Below, one piece after another: positions 14,355 to 22,044 of a DNA stretch of 34,013 bases. Each line of letters begins with the position of its first letter. Position 1 is the stretch's first letter. The notes beneath the pieces are model-generated. The model had not been told where the DNA came from, did not search any database, and saw nothing but the letters and a program-made list of their open reading frames with translations. This stretch comes from Bacteroidota bacterium. Its GTDB lineage: Bacteria > Bacteroidota > Bacteroidia > Flavobacteriales > Flavobacteriaceae. The stretch spans positions 1 through 34,013 of the forward strand of contig JAKQJQ010000222.1 in the NCBI GenBank assembly GCA_029561105.1. The letters are read 5' to 3'. The position numbers and the translations under genes were made by a program.

Positions 14355-16154
14355 CTACACAGTGCAAAGCACCGTTGCGTCAACGCTTGTGCAAGCCGCG
14401 CTGTCCGTGTATGTGACGGTCAATGCCGCGCCACGGGTCCAAGGCGTATCGCCAAACACAAAGAAGTCTTCAAACGTACCAACAGCATCGGTTTGAGCGA
14501 TAAGCGCGGTTGGTGCCCCGGTGGTGTCAACAGAACCGTTGACAACCTTCAGGGAGGTCGATGTTGCGCCCGTGGAAGGACGGATGATCGAAGTAACGCG
14601 ACAAGCGTTGGTGTACTCGGTAGCTGTCAGTTCGATGTTTGCAGCGGCTGCGATCACCAGTTCAACGCTTGGAACATCACCATCGGTCACGACGGTAATA
14701 AGCGTGTTCGGGGTGGAGAATACAGCGGAAACGTACAATCCGGCGGCCCCAATCTTGTCGATGATAGCGGCTTGGAGCGCAGCGGCCCCAGGTGCATCAC
14801 CAAGCACGATTGGCGTGTCGAAGTTGAAGGTAGAGCCTCCAATATCGATACCGATTGCGCTGCCCGTGGATGCGGTGGTTACCGTGTGGGTGCGCAATAC
14901 CGGATAGTTCGACGTGTTGAGAATCAAGCGGCAAGCCTGTGCGCAAAGCACAGCAGCGGCTGGAAAATCAATCGTATTGGGGGCAAGCGGGAGGTTTGGC
15001 GCATCGATGCAGCTTTCGGAGCGGTCGATCTCGCAAACGCCCGTGTCGGCACAAACAATGTGGACACGGAAAACATCTTTAACGCCATCCATGCAAGCAT
15101 CTTCGCTCCAGCATTCAGGAAGGCCAACAATATCCCAAACCAGGGACAGTGTTATTTGCCATTCCCATTCGCCAGTATCGCAGTTGCGTTTGCGCTGCCA
15201 GTACGCATCCCATTCGATGCCCGTGTAAGGCGAAACGAGGCGGTAGCGCTTGCTTTCCGTGCTGGTAGATTCCTGTTTCATGTACTCCCCTTTGTGGAGG
15301 TTGTACGTGAACATGTGCAGCGCGCCCGGTGCAATCAATAGAGCATCGTCAGGATCTCCAAGAACCTGGCCAACGGACAAATCGTAAATGGTTTCAACCT
15401 CATCCGCAAGTGCGGGGTTAAAACCTGCAAGGTTTGCAGATGCGGTTTGGCGAACTTTTGCATAGGCGTTCACAAGGGAACCACCTACCAACAGCGGCAT
15501 ATCGGAAAGGCCAACCTCTGACATCCATTGGTGCATAAGCACGTTGCCCGTTGGGTTTACGGCCATGCCGTTTGCAAGGTAAAGTGGGAGGTCTTTCACC
15601 GTGTCACCGTCCTTGAAATTACCAACGAGGTCGCCGGCTAGGATGCGCTTCATTACGAGTGCCCCAAAGGTGTTTTCAAACGCGATAAGTTCGCGGGCGA
15701 AAACCTCTGCCTGCGCTTCGGAGATGGGCGAACCCATACCTGCCAAGCGAAGGTCGCTCTCGTTGAACTTCATGAGGATTTCGGAATAGTCGAAACCGAG
15801 GTTCACCACATCCTCTTTGAAAGGATTGGCCGCGCCGGTTATGGGTGCGCAGTAGTTACGCGCATTTCCCGTCAAAGCCTTTACGGTTTTGATGGGCCGG
15901 AAACGACGGCGGACCAGGATTTTTTGGCCATCGGGGTTGTTTAGTTTCGCCTCAATCGCTGAAGCATCGAACAACCCGCGAGATGTGTTTGCGGGGGAGA
16001 TAAGCCAACGTAGGAATCCCGTGTTGGCCGAAAGGCGCATACGTCCCTGAGCCTCCATTTCGGCGGCACGTTGCACCATGTATGCGCTGCAAAGGATTGG
16101 GTCTGGCAGGAAATCGCCATTAACCCGCGCCTTGAATGGCTGCGTTTTTTTCAT
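14355..16154 (-). CDS. Probable major capsid protein
   Basis: 599 residues, downstream of portal, Mu gpF-like and scaffold-like genes, as expected for a major head protein. The first 320 residues contain stretches such as RRRFRPIKTVKALTGNARNY, FDYSEILMKFNESDLRLAGM and TFGALVMKRILAGD, resembling capsid proteins of Bacteroidota prophages. Residues from about 320 on form a Cys-rich extension (eight Cys between 325 and 408, three more later) with beta-like segments. This extension could be an exposed domain. An isolated -7 promoter-like element and a 143-bp leader precede the gene. Assignment rests on position and general resemblance. Confidence 0.7.
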   Translation of the reverse strand: MKKTQPFKARVNGDFLPDPILCSAYMVQRAAEMEAQGRMRLSANTGFLRWLISPANTSRGLFDASAIEAKLNNPDGQKILVRRRFRPIKTVKALTGNARNYCAPITGAANPFKEDVVNLGFDYSEILMKFNESDLRLAGMGSPISEAQAEVFARELIAFENTFGALVMKRILAGDLVGNFKDGDTVKDLPLYLANGMAVNPTGNVLMHQWMSEVGLSDMPLLVGGSLVNAYAKVRQTASANLAGFNPALADEVETIYDLSVGQVLGDPDDALLIAPGALHMFTYNLHKGEYMKQESTSTESKRYRLVSPYTGIEWDAYWQRKRNCDTGEWEWQITLSLVWDIVGLPECWSEDACMDGVKDVFRVHIVCADTGVCEIDRSESCIDAPNLPLAPNTIDFPAAAVLCAQACRLILNTSNYPVLRTHTVTTASTGSAIGIDIGGSTFNFDTPIVLGDAPGAAALQAAIIDKIGAAGLYVSAVFSTPNTLITVVTDGDVPSVELVIAAAANIELTATEYTNACRVTSIIRPSTGATSTSLKVVNGSVDTTGAPTALIAQTDAVGTFEDFFVFGDTPWTRGAALTVTYTDSAACTSVDATVLCTV

Positions 16155-16279
16155 CGTAAAGGTGAGTAGTAAGTGGAAGTTGCCGAATGTTCCGCGCTTT
16201 CGGTGCTGCGCAAAATGTTGGCATCTTTCCGGGCTGCCTACTCCCTAAACTGATTGGTTCCTTTGGGCTTTTATTCCTG

Positions 16280-16287
16280 CAAATATA
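16280..16287 (-). promoter_or_regulatory. -7 promoter-like element upstream of the capsid gene
   Basis: Minus-strand TATATTTG fits TAnnTTTG. No TTTG is found at the usual distance upstream. It lies in the 143-bp gap between the scaffold-like and capsid genes and would give a leader of about 120 nt. Confidence 0.3.
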
Positions 16288-16297
16288 CGGCCAAAAA

Positions 16298-17266
16298 CTA
16301 CTGGTTTGCCGCTTTTGCCTGGTCAATCATTTTTTGAATGGCCGCGTTTCCGGTACCTGAAAGTTTGGTTGCCCCGTCACCGCCAAAATTGAAATCGAAA
16401 CCACCGCCCCCATTTTGCCCGGCGTTGGACTTTTTCACGATGGGCGCGTAGATTTCGTTGATGTAGGTTTCCGGGCTGTGGTTTCCAGCGGCCCCGGTCA
16501 TTTGCACATAGTTGCCTTCGCGGTCGACCACCTGCAATTTGAAGCCGTCGGTACCTTTTTCGGCGGTGAACCTGTGGCCTTTCATGGCCATCGCACCAAT
16601 AACCATCGATTTTAATGCGTTTGGGTCTGAGATACTGAGTGTTTCAACCGTTTTTGCATTGAGCGCCAAACTTTCCCATGCCCTTTCCGCAAAGTATTCC
16701 GCTTGGATTTGCTCTTTGATGGTTGGGATGGATTTCTCCGTTTCCTCAAGTTTTTTCAGTGCTGCCCTCAAAGCCTTGTCCTTTTCGGCATCGCTTTTTT
16801 GGAACGATTCCAGCTTTCTTTGAAGTTCTTTTTCGGCATCGCCAGCATTTGGGTTTGAAACCTTTAGTTTTCCGTGGATAATGTCCAAAATACCCTCCAA
16901 ACGCTCTTTTTGGTCAAATGTCGCAAGGTCTTCTTCCTTGATTTCTATTCCAAGGGATGCAGCACGGGCGATTTGGCGTTTTTCGGCCTCCGTGTAGGCG
17001 TGTTTCATGCCCTCAAAGTTGGCCTTTGAAGCAATTTCTTTCCCTTTACGACCTAAAATATCGGTTTCAAGGGCCGTGTTTCGAGCGGTGAACAGTTCGC
17101 CAAGTTTGGCTTCATCGGCTGCGCCAAGTGCCGCAATTTCCTCTGTTGAATACCCGAACCGGGTGAGTAGTTGCGTTGCGTTTGCCGCAACCTTTGAAGG
17201 GTCGGCGGCTGTTGGTGGGGTTTCTCCGTGCGCACGAAAGCGCATCAATTGCCAGTTAATTTGCAT
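16298..17266 (-). CDS. Scaffold-like head assembly protein
   Basis: 322 residues. The middle (about 125-200) is highly charged and helical (EKELQRKLESFQKSDAEKDK and following), typical of a scaffolding coiled coil. The C-terminus is Gly-rich (GGGGFDFNFGGDG) and ends in a short helix (NAAIQKMIDQAKAANQ), as in phage scaffolds that contact the capsid by a C-terminal helix. It lies directly before the capsid gene. I see no protease motif. The leader contains two TGTGATTG copies (plus-strand reading, 17272-17279 and 17285-17292). Position and composition support the call. Confidence 0.65.
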   Translation of the reverse strand: MQINWQLMRFRAHGETPPTAADPSKVAANATQLLTRFGYSTEEIAALGAADEAKLGELFTARNTALETDILGRKGKEIASKANFEGMKHAYTEAEKRQIARAASLGIEIKEEDLATFDQKERLEGILDIIHGKLKVSNPNAGDAEKELQRKLESFQKSDAEKDKALRAALKKLEETEKSIPTIKEQIQAEYFAERAWESLALNAKTVETLSISDPNALKSMVIGAMAMKGHRFTAEKGTDGFKLQVVDREGNYVQMTGAAGNHSPETYINEIYAPIVKKSNAGQNGGGGFDFNFGGDGATKLSGTGNAAIQKMIDQAKAANQ

Positions 17267-17306
17267 GATATTGTGATTGCAGTGTGTGATTGTATGCTTA
17301 CTTAAA

Positions 17307-17705
17307 TCAATTACAGGTTGGGCACTTCTTTGGCTGCCTTGCAGGGGTGTTTGCCCCGCGTGCCGCCGGCATAGAACTTGGTGCCGTTGGCGGCCCTGAA
17401 GGGCTTGAAAAGTCGCACGGGCTTTCCGGGTTTTCTATTTCGTGCATCTTGCAGTCCAGGTAGAACTTTAGGCTGCTTCCCACCTGCGTACCGTTCTTTT
17501 TGTTGAACCGCCAAACGACCAAAGCCGGGTCCTTGCCCTGTGCTATGGCCTCGACTTCTTGCAGTAGCGCGTCCTTTGCCGCCTGCATAGGGTCGGTTTG
17601 TGGCGTTTGCTCAAGTGGCAAAGATTCGACAGTTTCGACTGGTAGCCCAATCTCGTTTGTATCTTTGTTTTGCGCGGGCTTTGCGGCTTTTCCTTTTTTT
17701 GACAT
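17307..17705 (-). CDS. Small basic protein of the head module, 132 aa
   Basis: The N-terminus is Lys/Ala-rich (MSKKGKAAKPAQNKD) and is followed by an acidic low-complexity stretch. A short central domain (PALVVWRFNKKNGTQVGSSLKFYLDCKMHE) precedes a Pro-rich tail ending in CPTCN. The terminal CxxC and an upstream Cys pair could bind metal. It lies 3 bp after the Mu gpF-like gene and 40 bp before the scaffold-like gene, within the head module. Its leader shares CTCAAAAAAATA with that of the gene at 635. Function not recognised. Confidence 0.6.
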   Translation of the reverse strand: MSKKGKAAKPAQNKDTNEIGLPVETVESLPLEQTPQTDPMQAAKDALLQEVEAIAQGKDPALVVWRFNKKNGTQVGSSLKFYLDCKMHEIENPESPCDFSSPSGPPTAPSSMPAARGANTPARQPKKCPTCN

Positions 17706-17708
17706 GGC

Positions 17709-18527
17709 CTATTTTTTTGAGCGTGTGGGTATTGCCTCGTGCCTGCAATTGTACCCCCCACGGTTTATGATAAAGTTGTCAGGGTTTGTTCCTGGTATCA
17801 AACCTGAGCCGTTGTTTTCGGCCCATCGGATTTCTTTCTCAAGGTCTTTGATAAGCAGCGTTTCCATCCCAACCCACCGCTCACATTGCTTTCGACTGTC
17901 CTTTACCAAACTGCCCACATATTCAAGCGCATCCAGGTTGTATTGCTTGGCCACGATCCGGTTTATGCCCCCGGTGTACTGCCCTACCGAATCCCGGCTT
18001 ACCTGCTGAAAATGTGTGAGCAACCCACCCTGCCTTTTGTCCGTTGTCAGTGCGTATTCCCGGATATTTTTGTACACGTCGCTGAGCGAACCGCCCCCAA
18101 ACACAGCATCGCCCAAAATCTTTTCAATGTCCTTTGAGTAGGTTGAACTTAGGCCGTTGCCAACCATGTTTTCAACCGTTGTGCTTACCGAATATTGCCG
18201 CCATCGCTTCAAAATATCGTTTGCGGGCACGGTTATACCGTTTATGGTTTTTTGCAGGCCAAGCGTGTATTTTGAGGCATCATCGAATGTTTTTACAAAC
18301 TCTGAAACCTCTTTGTTTATGCCCAAATCATCCAAAACACCCTGCACATACTGTTCAAACAGGGCAAGTGTACGCTCGTTTGACAGGTTCGACAAAAATT
18401 GACCGCTACGGCTGTCCATCCGGCCTATAAATTCCAAAATCCGCTCGAATACCTTGGGCTCGTTCGCCCTTATGGCCTCAAGCAGCTTTGCCATGCTTTC
18501 GTCTATTATTTCCTCAAGCCTAAACAT
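17709..18527 (-). CDS. Phage Mu gpF-like minor head protein
   Basis: 272 residues. The C-terminal part carries WVGMETLLIKDLEKEIRWAENNG, then GYNCRHEAIPTRSKK. The GxNCRHEAIP ending is the recognisable feature of the Mu gpF / SPP1 gp7 minor head family. Proteins of this family associate with the portal and can enter the cell with DNA. The start overlaps the portal stop as TGATG, showing translational coupling. The order portal, gpF, scaffold, capsid is normal for the head module. Confidence 0.8.
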   Translation of the reverse strand: MFRLEEIIDESMAKLLEAIRANEPKVFERILEFIGRMDSRSGQFLSNLSNERTLALFEQYVQGVLDDLGINKEVSEFVKTFDDASKYTLGLQKTINGITVPANDILKRWRQYSVSTTVENMVGNGLSSTYSKDIEKILGDAVFGGGSLSDVYKNIREYALTTDKRQGGLLTHFQQVSRDSVGQYTGGINRIVAKQYNLDALEYVGSLVKDSRKQCERWVGMETLLIKDLEKEIRWAENNGSGLIPGTNPDNFIINRGGYNCRHEAIPTRSKK

Positions 18528-20254
18528 CAGTTCGCGTTTAGGATGCCGTCTGCAAGTGACGCTGCAATTGGTTTTGCAGCGTCAAGTTCGGGCGCTATTT
18601 TGGCTGCCAGCATTTCAAGTACCTTTTCATCGCTAAGCGGGTCATTGTTGCCCCCGCCCGTAAACCCATTGGTTTCCTTTGCGATTTGAAGCAGGTACGG
18701 CATTGCGTAGGTGGCCTTTACGATTTCGGTTTGAGGGCGCCCACGCTTTTCGGTTTCGTTAGCAATCGATAGCGGAGCGTACATAACGGCCAAATTTGCG
18801 GCACGTGCAAGCGTCGAATCGTTTGCGAACCTTTTTTTGATGTAATCAGAAAACGCCGCGTATCGGAGGATAAGCGGGGCTTTTTCGTAAAGGGTCACAA
18901 ATTCGCTGAGCAGGTCGCTTTCATCCTTAATATCAAACGAAACTGGCGCAACCACCGTAATTGTGCCGCGCATGGTCTCGTTTGGTTCAAAGTATGATTG
19001 GGAAATATCCAAGACTCCTTTTATCATCACATTGAACCAATACTGTGCGATTTTGCCGATTTGGATATACATACCCTCACGGTCTTTTTCCTTTGAAACA
19101 CCGCTTTGCGCAAAACTTTGCGCTTTTTGGATATTCAGGTTTTCGTCAAGTTCTGTTTTCAGCTTGTCTCGCCGCTCGGAAAGGTGCTGAATCGTTGAAA
19201 TATCCGGCCCTGCAAACTCGATTGGCTTTCTGTTCGCCATCGCTTCCCGCTCTTCGGGTGTCACGCCTGGCGGGGTTGGGCGAAGGAAATAACCAAGAAG
19301 GGGGCTTGATGGGAACACATACTTTGCACCGTGACAGGTGTGGCAAGTTGACTGCGTTTGAACACCGTCCGGACCGGCCTTTAGTTCTATGCCATTTCCA
19401 TTGCAGGTTACGCACGGAACCCCATCGATGAAACGGTGGGGAAAACAAGTGGCAAGGGTAACGCTTTCGGCTTGGCTTTCAATGACCGAAAGTTTGTTCA
19501 TCGCTGCAAGCGCGTGACTGAAATCAGATATTTGGCGGCTTTTTGGTTGGTCTTTCTCGATTTCGATAACGGTAGTCCCACCAAGTTTTATCGCTGGCAA
19601 ACGACCGATGTTGTGGGCATAAACAAGCGAAAGAACCTGTCCTTTTTCGGTCAATTTTTGCACCGCGTACACTTCATCGGTAAGCAGGTGCAATGTTTCG
19701 CCCGTGCCCAAAATAGGTGTCTTTCCGGTTGTCCAGGCAAGTAGGTCGTTTCGCTCAAATTTGATGTTTTTTGAACTTACAACCTGTGTTTGAACATCAA
19801 CCCTTTGCCCCGAATTTTTAAGCCCCGCACCACTTGGAAGCAGGGCGAGGTATCCATTAGGGTCAATCACTCGCGAAGCGTATGCCACGCGCATCACCCA
19901 ATCGATTAGGCCCATACCATCCCAATTGGGAGATTCGAGCCACCTGCGAAACCCATCGTTTGAAACCGAGACTGATTGGCGGCTGGTTGAAAACATCCGC
20001 CAAATCTCGTCCACGGCTTTGAGTAATGGCCCACGGGTGGGGCTTTGAAAAATCTTTAGGCGATAGTCAAGTACCAACCCTTCCTCATTGGGGAAAGCCT
20101 CTTTTATCGCGTCGGGCGGCTCCCCCTGGTAGTGCCTTTGAAGTTCATCGCGCTCAACCTTCCAACGCACGTTCACCACCTCCATTGATGGAAGTGGTGA
20201 ACCGATCATATTGTCGCTATCGCGAAGGAAGTCTTTGAGTTCGTTGAAATTCAT
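18527..20254 (-). CDS. Portal protein with zinc-ribbon insert
   Basis: 575 residues, the usual size for portals. It lies immediately before a Mu gpF-like gene, the standard arrangement. Regions such as DEIWRMFSTSRQSVSVSNDG and ERRDKLKTELDENLNIQKAQ suit the stem and clip of Bacteroidota phage portals. Residues 281-307 carry CVTCNGNG and CHTCHGA, a DnaJ-like double CxxC knuckle (Cys281, 284, 304, 307), which is not part of the basic portal fold. The portal ring is the DNA channel at the head vertex. No terminase gene lies directly upstream in this window. Confidence 0.75.
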   Translation of the reverse strand: MNFNELKDFLRDSDNMIGSPLPSMEVVNVRWKVERDELQRHYQGEPPDAIKEAFPNEEGLVLDYRLKIFQSPTRGPLLKAVDEIWRMFSTSRQSVSVSNDGFRRWLESPNWDGMGLIDWVMRVAYASRVIDPNGYLALLPSGAGLKNSGQRVDVQTQVVSSKNIKFERNDLLAWTTGKTPILGTGETLHLLTDEVYAVQKLTEKGQVLSLVYAHNIGRLPAIKLGGTTVIEIEKDQPKSRQISDFSHALAAMNKLSVIESQAESVTLATCFPHRFIDGVPCVTCNGNGIELKAGPDGVQTQSTCHTCHGAKYVFPSSPLLGYFLRPTPPGVTPEEREAMANRKPIEFAGPDISTIQHLSERRDKLKTELDENLNIQKAQSFAQSGVSKEKDREGMYIQIGKIAQYWFNVMIKGVLDISQSYFEPNETMRGTITVVAPVSFDIKDESDLLSEFVTLYEKAPLILRYAAFSDYIKKRFANDSTLARAANLAVMYAPLSIANETEKRGRPQTEIVKATYAMPYLLQIAKETNGFTGGGNNDPLSDEKVLEMLAAKIAPELDAAKPIAASLADGILNAN

Positions 20255-20260
20255 TGGGGC

Positions 20261-20899
20261 TTAGTTGATAAGGCCAGTGAGGTTTGGAAGGAATGGGATG
20301 AGACGTGGCTTTACAAGCCCCGACTTTTCGGTTGTGATGGTCATTTTGATGATCGCATCATCTTCGTTGGTTTCCAGGATATTGTCATCCACAAAAAACG
20401 AAACAGCGGTCATGAGGTTGCCCGCGTTCAATGCACCATCAAAGCCATACAGACGGTAGTCGCAAGTGATAAGGCCGAATTTGAAGCACTTATAGTTTTC
20501 AAGGAAGTAGGCGTACAGGTCGTGCATGGTGTAATCGTCATCGTTTCCGGTATCAATTACCTCCCAAACCTGGTTGCGCTTTACAACTTCTTCCACTGAG
20601 CAAGCCCCACGGCGGCGGGTTACGGTCGTGCTGTCAGGCTTTGAGCCTCGCACACGGCAACCGTCCATACGGACAACCATCGTGCCGTCTGCAATGTAGG
20701 CTTCCCATTCTGCCTGAAGGCTTATGTTTACGAATGATTCGTCGGAGCGGAGCGCAACCCATCCGGCAATACCAGAGGGCAAAACCATCTTCGTGCCGGT
20801 AAGTGCGGGTGGTACGGCGGGTGCCGAGGCTGCATCCGGGCAGGATGCGCAGCCCCCATCGGAGCCATTTATACGGAATCTGAAAATAGTGAATTTCAT
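20261..20899 (-). CDS. Structural protein of unknown role, 212 aa
   Basis: I choose ATG 20899 (MKFTIFRFRINGSDGG), because the coding character upstream of it is poor. Early residues include GGCASCPDA, a CxxC. The body is beta-rich with clear conserved-looking stretches (LQAEWEAYIADGTMVVRMDG, FGLITCDYRLYGFDGALNAG). It stops 7 bp before the portal start. Position between tail-like and portal genes suggests a connector, neck or tail-tube protein, but no family is recognised. A 133-bp non-coding gap with a weak -7-like element (21024-21031) lies upstream. Confidence 0.6.
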   Translation of the reverse strand: MKFTIFRFRINGSDGGCASCPDAASAPAVPPALTGTKMVLPSGIAGWVALRSDESFVNISLQAEWEAYIADGTMVVRMDGCRVRGSKPDSTTVTRRRGACSVEEVVKRNQVWEVIDTGNDDDYTMHDLYAYFLENYKCFKFGLITCDYRLYGFDGALNAGNLMTAVSFFVDDNILETNEDDAIIKMTITTEKSGLVKPRLIPFLPNLTGLIN

Positions 20900-21032
20900 A
20901 ACGAGCGAAAAGTTGAAATGTGAGTTCATTTCGCGTTTCCGCCCCGCCGGGCAAAAGAAAAGAAAGAATGTTTGGGTTTTCACCGCCCCCGGCTTATGTG
21001 CGCCCTAATGGGCTAATCAAGTGCAAAAATAA

Positions 21033-22040
21033 TCAATTGCAACCAAAGTTCACAATTTCGCAAACAATAGAGAACTCTACCGACGTGTGGAACATTTGAA
21101 CATCGTTGAGCGACTTGTTTACCGCCCCAACCGTGTCTCCCTTTGATCGGTCGATTTGGTAGTCCCCAATCGTTAGCGTGTCGTTTGACGCAAACAAGGT
21201 GCCAAGCCATTGTGCGATAAGCGGTGGAACCCCACCAAGTTCGACGCGGTACTTTTCGCGCTGTCTAGACTTTACCAATACCTCACCATCGTAAATATCC
21301 TCGCTTTCGCTGCCAAGGTATATTACATCCCCCAAAAGTCGTACCGAATCAATGAAAGTGGTTTGCGAAGCCCCAAATTCCAGGTCATACCTACGGCCCC
21401 AACAATCTTTTTTCTTCCAGGTGCCGGAAATCAACACCGTGTTATCTTCACAAAGCCCACACGCCCCAATGTCGGCACGGTAGTACGGCCCGGCTGTGAT
21501 TATCTGGTCAACAACAGGAAGGCCAATGTCTGGGTTGAAAACGAATTGCTCTACCTGAAGGTAAAAGCAGCAAAGTTCCGTGGGGAAAAGACTGAGGTCG
21601 AAGTTTATCCACTGGAAAGAACCGCCATCCGCATCCCATGCAACGCCCCAATCACTTGCGAACTGGTCTACAAAAACCATATCGGCAACCCCGTTGCATT
21701 CACAGTCGAGAATCCTTGCGGACATATACCACTCCCCATCCGGCGTTGTGCTTTCAAGCCAACCAAATTCCGGTTGCATAGGGTCGGTGTTCACGCTGTC
21801 ATCGAACTGGAATTGGAACTGTAACGAATCGCTCGTAAGTACGGGAAGTTTGAACGGCGGTTGTCCTTCGCACTTGGTGCAGTTCCAGTTTGTTTCACCA
21901 AACAGGATGAACGGCGGCTTTGGGTCGGCACATACGCGCCACATCGGTAGCCGCCGGCGAACCGCATAGGTTTTGAAATCCAGTATCACCGGGCTTTCAT
22001 CGCCATACCCAAACGGGTGTTGATAGGTTTTTACTGGCAT
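21033..22040 (-). CDS. Cys-rich tail-region structural protein, 335 aa
   Basis: I choose ATG 22040 (MPVKTYQHPFGYGDE), 4 bp after the stop of the 840-residue gene. Several Cys pairs are visible: NCTKCEG, LDCECNG, LCCFYL, ACGLCEDN, IVCEIVNFGCN. The central part is beta-rich (WYMSARILDCE, VADMVFVDQF). Very short intergenic spacing places it in the tail operon. No domain is recognised. The Cys pairs may bind metal. A baseplate or tail-tip component is the best guess from position. Confidence 0.6.
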   Translation of the reverse strand: MPVKTYQHPFGYGDESPVILDFKTYAVRRRLPMWRVCADPKPPFILFGETNWNCTKCEGQPPFKLPVLTSDSLQFQFQFDDSVNTDPMQPEFGWLESTTPDGEWYMSARILDCECNGVADMVFVDQFASDWGVAWDADGGSFQWINFDLSLFPTELCCFYLQVEQFVFNPDIGLPVVDQIITAGPYYRADIGACGLCEDNTVLISGTWKKKDCWGRRYDLEFGASQTTFIDSVRLLGDVIYLGSESEDIYDGEVLVKSRQREKYRVELGGVPPLIAQWLGTLFASNDTLTIGDYQIDRSKGDTVGAVNKSLNDVQMFHTSVEFSIVCEIVNFGCN

Positions 22041-22044
22041 GGCC

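Noticed and set aside
14232..15341. 369-codon plus-strand ORF
   Set aside because: Antisense to the capsid gene, Cys/Arg-rich and of low-quality composition, no leader or partner genes on that strand.
21024..21031. TATTTTTG as a promoter for the 20899 gene
   Set aside because: The nearest upstream TTTG is only 12 nt away, too close, so I give it no separate feature.
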